A stretch of 64,000 nt of DNA from the NCBI GenBank assembly GCA_030141605.1, contig JAQGDQ010000155.1, forward strand, positions 62,001-126,000. The letters run 5' to 3'. Each line of letters opens with the position of its first letter. The stretch's first letter is position 1. The DNA is from Tubiluchus corallicola. Its lineage: Eukaryota > Priapulida > Priapulimorpha > Priapulimorphida > Tubiluchidae. Positions 23,559 through 36,800 of this stretch are shown here, one piece after another. Position numbers and translations under genes: made by a program. The notes beneath the pieces are model-generated. The model was not told the DNA's origin, searched no databases, and worked only from the letters and a program-made list of their open reading frames with translations.

Positions 23559-26500
23559 GTAAGCCAATTATTAACATTTTCTATAAAAAAGGAATGCCAT
23601 CAACAGCAATTAACATTAGGGATTCTACAGATCCTGTTTTGCCGGTTCCGGATCGGATTCGGATCTGTATGTGATGTAAATTATATTTCAAATTTTGTTC
23701 ACCTTTTCGCTCATGTGGTTGCATTGCCTGTCAGTTTTCAGGATCACTCAGTAATTTTAACTGGAACCACTGCAAACATTATTGATGTACTGTATTTTTG
23801 GAAACTTGATCCACACTTGGTTTAAACTAAAAATGCGAAAAACTCTGTCGAAGTAAACGACTCTAAACTTTTAGCAGACGTTTTTGCAGCAATAGCGCTG
23901 TCTTTTGCACTATGTGAGTGTGAAGATTGCTGGTATCGCTTGCACTACAATCATGGTGGTATAAAAACTAAGCAATACTTTCATAAATTTCTGAAGATTT
24001 TAATAGAGATCCTTCATATTCTGTAAAAAAAATTAAAACTATTCAGGTAATTAAACTGTTATGTATATTTTTCTTATCCACTCTAATTTTTGTTCACAAG
24101 CGGTGCGTATTCGCTAGTTTTACACATATAAAAATAGAAATACAAACAATGTAGAATCCGACAAAAATTTCTGCCCGATCTGGTTTGGATCCAGGTCCGT
24201 TAAAATTGCCGGATATCGGGACGCAGATCTGGTGCATCACTAATTAAAAACTGAACTTCTAAATAAGCCACATGTAGACATTCTTTCTGATACTACTTGG
24301 GCATAAAATTGAATGGATTACTTTTTTTCCTCTTCCCTTTTCTTTCCTCCTCTTCTCTCCTCTCCTCCCCTACCCTTTTCTCCTCCTCTCCTCTTCTTTT
24401 TAATTTTTCATTTCTTCCCTCCCTCCCTTTCTTTTTTTATAAGGCATCTGCCCTTAGCATTTTAAGCCAGTTAACTCCCTCCCAGGATCTTCTCAACATC
24501 TCATCTGCAGGCTATCCCCCCACCCCCCTGCAAGAATGAATGCGTCCTACAATATTCATTAAGTATTGTTTTCCAGGGCAGCCATCTGTCTTGGGACAAC
24601 AATCGTATTCGCAAATGATTGCTATTTAATTGCCTGCCAGGCTCCAATAATGCGAGCAGCAATTATTTAGAAGCTCTTCAGCATGCTCTATTGTTTCTTA
24701 ACGTTGGCCTGAGCACGTTCTCTTGTTTATTCATCTGTTGTAAGGCATGTTCTATTGCTGCAATAAATTATATGTAACAATGATAAAAATGAGATACATT
24801 TTGCATTCTCTCCCCAGCTCTTTCTTGCTCTCACTGTCTTGCTGCCTCCTCTCTCTCACTTTTTCCACCTTTCTCTGTCTCTGTTTCTCTTTTTCTTGTT
24901 CTCTCCACTCTCCTTCTCCCATCTCTCTTTCTACCTCTTTCTCCACCTTTCATTCTCTTTTTGTTCTCGTCTGTCTCTTTTGTTCACTGTATCTTTCTTT
25001 CTCTTTCTACCGCTTTCTCTATCTTTCATTCTCTTTTTTGTTTTCGTCTGTCTCTTTTGTTCACTGTATCTCTCTTTCTACTTCTTTCTCTATCTTTCAT
25101 TCTCTTTTTTGTTCTCATTTGTCTCTTTTGCTCACTGTATCTCTCTTCTCGTCTGTCTCTTTTGCTCACTGTATCTCTCTTCTCTCTCTTTTGCTTCTTA
25201 TTTCTCTGATTTCTCCTCTCCTAAAAAACTTAGCTGTTTTAAAGGACTTTATTATTTTCATGTGATACATTGATTGATAGAATGATAGTCACACAATAGT
25301 GCTCGCTGAGTGCTAGGCTGTCAGCAGCTTATATGCTCATCTCTAGCATGTAACTTTGAAAATTTTTGATGAACTTTCGTGCCTTTTGTCAAGCCGTCTG
25401 ACTTGTAATTGTAATATTGAGCGTTTATGCTTTCAAAAGCCTTTCAAATAAATTCGTTTTTATGAGTAACCCCTTCACAGTCTTGAGGGCAGAAGCAAAT
25501 TGTAAGGGGTGCAAACAGGAGGGAAGAGGGGGCAATAAGATTCAGCTGTTACATCATTGTAGATTTGTTGTAAGAACCAGATTTGGTGAAATTTAATTCT
25601 CTTATCGAATTTTTTGGCTTGCTTCTAAATATTTTATGTGTGGGAGTAGGCTGTTTTAAAGCTGTAGGCTAAAGTAAACCAATTTAAATATCACTTTGCA
25701 TTTGCTTTTGCTGTTGATATTACTGAAGTGGAGTAAAATAGAGCTAATTTTTCATTTTAGTTTTTATCAGTATAACAGTTGTTTATTAATTTTTACCATG
25801 TAACTAGACTGTGTAGATTATATTCTAACGATGTGTTCAGACTAGCAAGTTTTCTATTGCGATTTTTCTCTCTGACAGCAAAGTCGCAGGTGTGAACTGT
25901 TTTACGAGTTACTGCCGGCAAGTTATTGCAAACTCTCCCACAATTGCAGCTAGTCCTTTTCTTGCGAGTTGCTGTCTAGTGTGAAAAACTTGGTGAGTTA
26001 CTTTGGACACTTCTTGCAGTGAACAGCAAGGGAGTGTCAGCTCACGCTTTCTGTCGGAGAGTAATTCGCAGCAAGTTTTGCTCTCTAGTCTGAACATGCT
26101 TGTGAGTTATTTGGCAAGAAAACTCATTAGTCTGAATGCACCATAACCTATATTGGTACAGCTAGGTATGTAAAAATGATGCAAATGACTTTTTGTAAGA
26201 ACTTTTTATGATTTACTAACATCGATTACGGAAAAACACCCCAAATACGACATTTTTAACCAAATGATTGCCAATCATAAACGTTCTCTCAATTTAAGCA
26301 TTTTTGATCTATGTAAAGTTTGCTATGTACCAATGTTTATCTAGTTAGTACGTCAAAACATTCTCCCCTGCAAATAGAGGGCTCTTTTTATATTTTTAAT
26401 TATTTTGTATATATATATGTATTGTATCTGTACTTATATTTTATTTTATATTATAAATAAAAGATTTTGAGTGAATGAATAAATTTTCTATGCAACGTAA

Positions 26501-26731
26501 TACAAAATAAAAAACATGGTGAAAATTTGTTAATTGTTAGCGAATCGTGGTGTTAAAAATGCATTCATCCAGCTAATTTAATAGGATGTCAGTTTCTGAG
26601 TTCTGAATTGAATTGCATTGTTGCAATTATCGTCTCACAGATGGCAGCAGTAACTCGTCTGAAATTCCGATTTTAACATTTGTGCTGCCACTGGTGATGA
26701 AATTTCACTTATTAGGGTAACTTACAACTGA

Positions 26732-26818
<87 letters not shown>

Positions 26819-29800
26819 CCTATTTTTCCGATTCCTACGCATTGCTCGGCCGTAATTGTATATGTTCAAAACAACAAATTTGAGTTAAGTATTTCGAACA
26901 TTTTTTCAGCTTGCAGAAGCAGGTGGTACCGGTCTACCAACATGGTTGCATTTTGACCAATCTGGGATACTGCAGGGCGTGGCTTCCGAATCGGATGTGG
27001 GGCATCACTATATTCTGGTCACCGCTACGGGTAAAGAAGGCGACGAAGCCAAAGATGTGTTTGATATTCAGGTGCATGACACGTGTTGTTAATTTGTCAA
27101 ACAAAACAGACAACTAATTGAAGCCAGACTTAATCCAAATAAAGGGAATTTGAAAATGTTAGAACTGAATCTGAATTTCAATGTTTGGATGACAAGTCCA
27201 ATGCCATACTTTCCACTAGAATGCAGGTTATCCAGCCCTACTAGACATAGGCAGAATCGTATGGCATAGTTGTCGTAACTTGGTAGTCCTAAGGTCTCTG
27301 GTTCAAATCCAGGCTTGAATACACTTTTGTCTTACCATCTGCTCTTACAGTACATTTAAATACTACAGTCTTATCTGTTGTATGTTTAGAAGCATGGCTT
27401 CTGTTTGACACAAACTGGTGCAGAATAAACCCGAAATCGATAAATTAAAGTTAAAGAAACGTAAGTTTTATTTAATTGAGAAAAAAATCACAACCATATT
27501 AGCAGAAGCAATGAAGTACTGAACTGAACAGAACTAAAAAAGGACTAGTAAAAAACTGGCTTCGCTTATATATAAGTGAATTCCTGAAACAGGGGTGCAA
27601 CATGTTAAATTCTTTATGCCGCAGACCCTTAAGCAACTGTTTGCTGCAGTGCTTTCGGAGTATGTTCAGCAATTAGAGACTCCACAAATTTGAAATTACT
27701 GTATGCACATCTCATTTCAAATTCGTTTCAAATTCAAATCTAAATCTCAGTTTAAAGTAATTTTTGAAACCGAATCAAATTTGAATCTCGATTTGTAGGA
27801 GGCAAAAAACTACATTCGGTAAATGACTGTATAATTACTTTTGTATTAAAGTCACTATTGAATCGCCTTTGCAGCCTTTAAGAAGACCATTTGTTTTTAG
27901 TGGGGACTCATCCATTCTAAAGCAACATAGAGCTTGAGTGAATCGAATCGAATCGAATAAAAGCATTTGTAATAATAAATTCAAAGGTTTCGAAGCTTCA
28001 ATTTTGTTGGAGCTTAACGACATCCTTATTTAGCATTGATAGAGGGTCTTTTCAAACTCAGACATCATAGTGTGAAGTTCACTAAGTGTTAGTTGAGTTT
28101 AATTAATTAACTTGACTTGCATTTTTATCAGCTGTGTTTTGTTCTCATAGGTAACAAAGTCAGAACCGGATGTTCACATGTCGATAGATGGCAGCACTCT
28201 GTGTGAGTGGGACGATCCGGTCAGTATGCTAACTGTTGCCATCGATGCTGATTTTGACAGCTTGTCTCCGTTGGAGAGGGTGGCCCTTATCGATCGGTAC
28301 GCATTATCTATTGCTTAAAACACAAAGCAGGAGAAAATATGTCTCTAAATTTTCTATCACTTAAGTATTATCTTATTGTACACATGTAGAGGTTGCTGTA
28401 GCAGCGACACTGTATAAAGTTTATAAATTTAAACTCCCGTGACGACCTTTAGGCACAGCCATTTTAACGGTAACTCGGCTGAAACAAGTTTGGATAACAT
28501 TGCAAAAAAGGTTGAAGAATAATCAGATCATTCGTACCTCACTCTTCGCTAACTAAGCAGAATTGTGAATTACTTTACATTGTCAATAAGATCTGTGGTG
28601 CATTCTGGGATTGTGATGAAATGCTTTTTACCAAGTGGTATGAATATTTTGAATTATTGACAGTTACATAGTTACATAAGCTAATACTAACTAATATAAC
28701 CTTGGGTGGAAATTTCTTTGGATTACACTTTAAAATTCTCTTTCTTCCCCTTTAAGTAGACAAATAGTGCTACCACCAGGTATCTTATTTTCCACACCTC
28801 CAGTGCCAGTCGTTTGGTGCAGTAGTTGATCTCTGTTGCATCAAATTTACACTTGCTTAGCACCAATTTTGTTTAGCAGCAATCTTATAAAAACATTAAA
28901 AGAAGAAACTTTAAAGCTCTTCTTTTTTGCGCTGATCCACCATTCTGAGTTGAAATCATGTTAGTCAGTCTAATATAACTTCACAAAAGAAGAATAATAA
29001 TCTTTATTGAAAGTCGATTTTGAATTCGATGAGTAATTATATCATCGACTATAAATAACAAACTGCCTTTACTGAGATAACAAAATTTTTTATTATGTAA
29101 TTTTTACCCTTGTTACTCAGTAAAAGCATTTTACCCTGGCAGCTCTATTGAACCCACAACCTCATAGATACAAAGCAGCCTTGTTATTAATAGAACTATA
29201 TGTCTGTTCATGTATGATATGACTGACTCGCAAGTTCCTACTTGAAAATCATTTCTCTGTGTTAGTCTGAATACTTTTAAAGGTAAGTAATGTACTTGAT
29301 GGATGTCTTGTCGTGTCTGACTGCATGTGGTTATCTTTAGAATGAAGTCGCACTTAAACATAGCTCAGGATATGCTGTCGCTTACGCCTGTTGGTGGTAA
29401 AAAGATACTGGACGCAGCTGCTGTGATCGCCGGTGCGGGAAATGTCCAGCAAGCAGAGACACCTGGTGTTCATCTCACATGGCAGGTTAGTAGTTATTCT
29501 GTTTCCCGTTTATGAGGACCATTGAAATATGACTTCAGGTGTTTCTTGCTCTGCTTTTCCAGTTATCGAGATCCAATATCTTGATCTAAAGTGTCATTTG
29601 CGAATATTGCTGTTTACTTTTGGTTTAGTCGAACTCTAAATCCAAATTTTTAATGAGCTACTGACTTAGTTATGAACGACTTGCTGATAAGATAATAAGG
29701 GTGCAGTAATCTGCTGGTTGATCAGCAAGTATCCACATAAAGTTTTTTAATTTTAATTTTTTTGTGAATGGAGTTCTGATACTTAATGAGTAGCATGTTA

Positions 29801-32800
29801 CTTGTCTTTGCTTCGTTGCTCGCAGTTCCATTCATAGGAATGTCAGCGCAGAAAAGTGACGTAGAGATGAAGCAGCTATACTACTGACATTCTACACCTA
29901 ATCAAGGCCTACCCCTGTATTATTGACTGTTCTTTTCGTTCTTTTCATATGAGTGTGACAACTTTATGAAGCCGAAATTATTTTCAGTTTGTTTATTGTT
30001 TATAATAATAAATGTTTTCTCGTAAGTTGGTATCCTGAGGAAGATTTTTTAGGCTTCTGTATCTTGCAAATCAACTTGTTTTTTGTTGCAGCTTTCTGGA
30101 CTCCATAAACCCTCTGCGCCCAACATTGGAGCAATTCTTGCGAGTCCTAACCTTGCCGTAAGCGTGTGTTCGGGGACATGGCTTAGGGTGTCAAATTGTG
30201 TCCCGCAAACCATGACTAAAACAGAATTTCTGTGTTAGAATAATCATTAATTAATTGCTTTAATGTCATTAATTTACTTTCAATATAGGTTGGGTGCGGC
30301 ACAGAACCGACTCTGCTCAGTATCCCCGTCTTGCCATATGTTGAGAGGTCATCGCTGGACGGCTCCATGAGCCAAATAATCGGTCATCCGGTGCTTGGCT
30401 GGCACGTAACCACCGCAAAACCCGCACACGGTAAGAATATAATCAGTCCATACACTTAACTACTTAAGATAATCCATACATACTATAAACCGCTCGAGTA
30501 GAAATTTAAAATATAGTAAAGCATATTAGAAAAGATTACTGCATTAAGTTAAGTCGGAAATTTAGCTAATTAGCTGCCGTATATTGTAAAAAAAGGATTA
30601 ATACAGGTAGTTGTTGACTTTCGACCTATACAACTTATGATTATTTGACTTTACTATCCAAATTTAACTTAATTAATTAATTACACAAAGCTAAAAATAA
30701 CTAATACTTCCATCTTCATTTGCAGCAAATTAATTTTAAATCGCTTTCTGTTTCGATAAACTTATCCTTAGGTGCTGCCATCCTTAATGTGCGTGCACAC
30801 ACAACGTCTTACGGCACAAAACTTGAATATACTGGTCCAACTTGCATTGATTTCATCTCATGACCAATCAGCCGGAACCGATCGTGGTCCGAAATTGACG
30901 ACTACGTGTATAACCATTTCGAATAGCTTGTTGTGTTGAGTAGAAATTACCGGCCATTACAATACCGTCTCCTCGTACTTTGTAACTCATGAAAATTAGT
31001 CAGTTTATTTCTGAAATATTTTGAGTTGTGTTTCTAGTAAATTATTTGTGCTTCAATAACTCTGTGCGTATTTTTTACAAACTGTTGTGTTTCTAGTAAA
31101 TTATTCGTGCTTCAATAACTCTGTGCGTATTTTTTACAAACTGTACCTGCATTAGTAGAACTCTGCTTAGTCTCTCAGTTGGCTGGCCTATCAGCTGCTT
31201 CCAATAACCGAGTGCAGAAATGTAAATTTTCAAATTTTGAACTGCTTAGCTCTTAACATAATGTTGTAATGTTTTTTAAAATTTATGTAAAACTTCTCTA
31301 ATTTTGTACTTCAGAACTTATTTACAATTTTTGCTAATATGTTAGCCAAAAATAACATCGATATTATCTAAAGAATGTTTTATTAATTTATTTTTCTGTT
31401 TTCCAAATTCGTCTTTCTTAGGAAAACGGTTGAAACGCCGGCTTTGGTTGCAACCGACAGCATCCGTCGTGCCTCCTGTGGCAACGCATTACACAACCAC
31501 GACAATTCATGGCCAAGAGATGGTCGTTCCGGCCACCAGACTCGTGCCAGTGGACAAGTCACCCATCCACAAGCATCAGCGGACGAAGACGGCGGGACGC
31601 CATTATCACGTTAGTAGCTTTGTTTATTGATTTTTATTGCAACTTTTCATTAGCGTTTAATGAAGGTTTTTATTACTTCATTAAATGCCATGATGTTGTT
31701 TATTAATAATAGAATGTCTTGTGGAACATTAAAATTGAAACAAAAACATTCCTTAAAAATACAAATAAAAACATACAAAAATACATGTTGTGACGGTTAA
31801 TATGTAGATAATACTTGCATGATGAAGATCTCTCATGCCTTCACAGTTTGATTAATAAATTTGTTTTTTTTTGTCAACGTCATTTTTGGCAAATCTCTTC
31901 TCGTCCGTCAAAACTAGTCTATCTAGAAAGTGTTTTTATTCATGCTTAACAAGCCTCTAATAAACCGTAAATGACTTGGTCATTTTCTTTTCTGTGTGTG
32001 CTAATGAAATGTAATTTCATTTTTAATGCCAGTTCTTAAGGTCCTCATCTTTTATTATGTTGCGTGTAAGAAATCGGTGATTGGAAAATGTTCTAGGCAG
32101 AACCAACCCCGCTTCCTAGTGATGTAACAAGCCCCACTGTCCGACACACGTCATTCCGAGATACTTCAGTGAAAAGTACAGATGTTTTAGATTTGCAAAC
32201 TACCTCATATGATGAAACGGAAGGCTTGGCAACAAGCCGCGAGATAGATGTTCTTATTACTCCAACTAGTGTAATCCCTGAGATGCTGTTTACTACGGCA
32301 CTGCAACCAGCGCCACCTGTTGAGGAACCTGAGAGTGTTTCCTTGCTCACACCGTCTTTGGAGTCTCTTTCGTCAGTTGCTCAAGTTGTGCAAACTGTTA
32401 CTCCGGTGGTACAGACTGTGTTGAGGCCAGTTATTAGTAAAACTGTTGGTGCATTGCTAAGTGAAACTGTTGGCACACTGCCAGACAAAACTGTTGGCAT
32501 GTTGCCAAGCGAAACTGTTGGCACATTGCCAAGTGAAACTGTTATCATGTTGCCAAGCTATACTGTTGACATTTTGCCAAGCGAAACTGTTGGCATGTCG
32601 CCGAGCGAAATTATTGGCATGTTGCCAAGCGAAAGTGTTGGGACATCACCAAGTGAAACTGTTAACATGTTGCCAAGCAATACTGTTGACATGTTGCCAA
32701 GCGAAACTGTTGGCATGTTGCCTAGCAATACTGTTGACATGTTGCCAAGCGAAACTGTTGGCATGTTGCCAAGCAAAATTATTGGCATGTTACCAAGCGA

Positions 32801-33591
32801 AGTAATAGTAACTGCTGCTTCTCCTGCTGAACCTTCAAGCCCTCTGGAAAGTATAGTTACTAGCAAATTGGCTACTAGTGTGCCAGTTATTATGGCAGGC
32901 TCTGTGATGAACACTGTATTTGTTAGTGAATATGCTGTACATTTTCCTAGCTCCGATGTATCTAGTTCTCCATCAACAGGCTTATCAGAAACTCTAGTTA
33001 GCTCTCCAATAGTTGCTACAGAGAAGTTATCGTCTCCAACAAGTGCAATCGAGGCATCATTTGTCGAAGATACTACACCATTGGTAAGTGCAGTTACTGC
33101 GTCTGTGGACGTTTTGAAGCTGGAATCGACTACAGTGGTGGAGCCTTCAAGTGGATTTCACACATCGGAACTTTTAGCTCCGACTCCGGAACTGGAAATG
33201 GCTGCTTCTGAGTCGTCATTTGTCAAAACGCTTGAAGCAACCAAGCTTGTATTTGTGACTTCTACGCCATTGAACACGGATTCCGAGATGGTAATTGTGC
33301 AAGGCGTGTGCTGCCATCTATGTTTAGCGTGTGAAACTCATAATGTTTAATTCTAGCTCCTGCTAACACTTATCCGTTGTTGCACTGTGACTGAGACTAA
33401 CTACTTTGCTAGTGTTTCTGCTTTGAAGTAAAATCTAGAAAATCATATTAGTCATTTCCATCTCTCTCCCATTCAACTTTTCCCCCCTCTCTCCCTATCT
33501 CCTTGTCGTTTTTCCTCTTTCCTCGTCTTCCTTATTCCATGTTCCTTTCTCTTTCTGTGAACCTCGCTCTCCCTCTCATTCTCTTTCCCTT

Positions 33592-33654
<63 letters not shown>

Positions 33655-33747
33655 TCTCTTGCACCCACTGTTTCTCTCTCTTCGCTCACACACACTCTTT
33701 CTCTCTGTTTCTCACTCTTCTCTCTGTCTATCCCTCTCTCACACACA

Positions 33748-33816
<69 letters not shown>

Positions 33817-36800
33817 TCTCTTAGAAACTTTGGCACAGTAGTAAATTTCACTGTAGCAGTAAATCGATGAATTTTAAACTTTGCCAGTAACTATTTTGTG
33901 AACTCGTTTTGGCTTTCTGATCACGAGCTAACATATGTGACTGTGAACAAAACGAGTTACAATGACTGCGGTCTTTGTGTTACTACAGTTCTTATGCTTT
34001 GTGTGAGCCTTTGTCACTACATACAAACCCTTCTAGTTAGTATGTTAAATAGTGTGGTAATTTTAACTATTGATTCTTTTTTCTTCTTTTTACCTTTTTC
34101 TTCTTCATCTGGGTGTTCAATACCAACTAAAAATATAGTGTTTTGAGAGTGCTGTGGACTTACTCTGTGATCTTATCATCCAACTTAAAGACTGTAATAA
34201 TAATGTTATGTACCTATAGAATCTAAGACTATTTACAGAAGTAATTCCTTAGTAGCTAGACATAAAGTAAGTTAACTATTCCAATTATATTAACCCATGT
34301 CGCTCTTCATTGTTTAAATTGATTGTAACGTCTTTGCTAAATAATGATTTGTTAAAATATAATTGTAAGAATTTGTTAAAGAGAATAACATCAAGTCCTT
34401 ACATTTCTGAACAGGATAATACTATAGAAAAATTTAAAGCTTTTCTTTGTGTAGTTATAACTTTTTTGTTGCTTTGTTTATTTATTTCATGATTTTTCAA
34501 GTCTTAGTTTACATTTGGTTGTTAAAAGGTTACTGATGCCTCATCGGAAGCATCGCCTCTTCTGATTTTGTTACACACGACAAGTGAACATCGCACTGGC
34601 TTCGTTGCTTCATCTTCGGAAACTAGTTTCCCAGATTCTACCACTTCGACTAGAAATTTGTTTATTGACAGCACCGAGACTGCTTCTTCATTATCAATCC
34701 CAGTGTCCTCTACTCGTGTTTTTGTCGATGAGTCATTCGATGGATTAGATGTATCTATTAAAATGTCTCTGTTTGATGTCAGTTCTGCTGTAGAAACTGT
34801 AGCTACATCCTCTGATGCCGTTACCATGAAACCAAACCTGATCTCCAGTGAGATGCCAAAATCAACCCGTGAGACCTCTGCACGTCTCACTGACTTGAGG
34901 ACATTGTCTCCTGTAGCCAGTGAAATCTCTGCAATTGTAGCAACTGCGTCGTATTCAACAAAACTTTCCTTGTTCACCCCAGCAGACTCTGCAGTTGTTT
35001 CAACTTTAGAAGGAAGCTTGCCATCATCACTTGCCATTGTTGCAGCAGTGCCGCATGGTACATTGTTTTCATTGTTGCCGAGGCAACAGTCAGAATCACC
35101 ACTTGTTACTGGATTCCCGGCGTTAGCAACTAGAACGGTATTTTTTGTGGTGTTGGCTTCTCCTGTCTTCTTGTAGATAGATCGCAGGCACTAATGGCTT
35201 CGCTGGTATGGCATTTTTGCTTATCATTTCTTGAAGAAGCTGTGTGCAGTGTTCACTTTGCTGTATTCTTCTGCAAAGTGTTTGGCATTTACAATGTTTT
35301 GAATGTCTTTGCAAGCTTTTTCATTTCTGTTTATTTGTTCTACAGTTTTATTTTTCCGTTTCGTCTGAAAAATGTGCTTTTTCTTACCAAAACATGCTTC
35401 CATGTTACGGCTATTTTCGCGCCTTTGTGTAGAGCATTTGTGATTTTTTTATTGCTAATTTTTTTCGTTTTGTGTTTTATGCATTAGGTTATAAAATTTA
35501 TATGTATTTAGAAACACTATTTAACACAGTGTAAATCATATCCTTTTACTTATAACAATGTCTTGTTTTATTAATGACTGCGATTAAAAGATTTTATTAA
35601 CAGTTTGTTTATTGTAATACTAGAATGTACATGTTGTTTCTATAAATAGCTCATATTTTTTTTGAAAATTCGGATTTAACGTTGTGTATGTTTAATTGCT
35701 TTGAACACTAATAATTTTGAAGACATTATTATTTTTTATTGTGCTATGTAGTCTTACGATATAGCCACGAAACCTCAAGTCTCGTAGCAGACTATATTTT
35801 TTCGTTTTGACTCAGTATATCTGAGAATGTTTGTTTTCATCCTAATTTGACTTTGAATTGACCTCAGCGATACATATACGTCTCATTTTATATACTTGTA
35901 GAAAAAAATGTGTCGAAGTTTAGACCACGATAATAATTAGAAACAAGTGCCTTACAATGTTGCCAACAAGTTGAAATTTCACAGTGTGATAGTAAAACAC
36001 AATGACATTTTTCTGTAAAGTTTTACAGTTTACGTGCAAGTCTACAGTTTTAGTGATTTTTAAGTTATGGCCGAAAAGCTTTTGCACGTTAAAAAGTTAA
36101 GTGGAGCAATGTTGGCTAATCATCAACTCAAAAACAGCCATGTTGACGTATTAAGCACCCAACACATGGCAGCAAAACTGTCAAGAAATCAACCAGTTAC
36201 GTCATCGTCTTTACCATAGAAAATAAAGAAACCTTTAAAGGTTTGTTGCCAAAAAGAATTAGACATATTCCTCTATACTATAGGTATCTGAAATCCCTTT
36301 AAAGAGTTAGTGTTCGATGGCTGCACAGAGCCGTTTGATGCAAACGGCTAGAGGCAGAAATTGTTGAGTGCTGGGACCAAATACCCCTTAAGGAAGTGAT
36401 AAACTGTGTCAGCTGTTGGATGAATGCCTTCATCTAGTTTGTGCTGACAATTGTGGATGCAAAGAATATTTGCTGTGAATTTAAACAGTAGTGACATGCG
36501 AAATTTTTCCGACATCATTAATTTAAACTTCCGTGCCTTTAAATAAATCTAAGGGCATACTACTTCCATAACATCAATGTGATAATTTTCAAGTATTTCC
36601 ATTATTTTTTTCTGATAATATCGTAATCAAAACTTCGGCACATTTTTTACGCCACCTGAAATTTCACATAGTTCTCACATTTGTGGGCAAGAATCTTTTG
36701 TTAGAAATAACTGCTAACATTTATCCCTTATTACCAAAGGTTAGAGAAAAACTGGAAAAGACTGAAGTAGTACCTCCGCTGCCAGTGGTGCCCTCTGTTA

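Noticed and set aside
24747-25273. Ser/Phe/Leu-rich ORFs in intron 1
   Set aside because: Polypyrimidine low-complexity sequence, all frames open.
27252-27330. Functional tRNA gene
   Set aside because: The boxes are good, but a paired acceptor stem and a clean anticodon arm are not seen; a SINE head or tRNA pseudogene is likelier.
32093-35037. Antisense ORFs opposite dystroglycan exons 8 and 9
   Set aside because: Mirror frames of Ser/Thr-rich and 24-bp repeat coding sequence; the sense strand has matching splice sites and phases.
35194-35487. 97-codon hydrophobic Phe-rich ORF after dystroglycan exon 9
   Set aside because: AT/T-rich intronic sequence gives Phe/Leu-rich peptides by chance; no splice continuity or known family.
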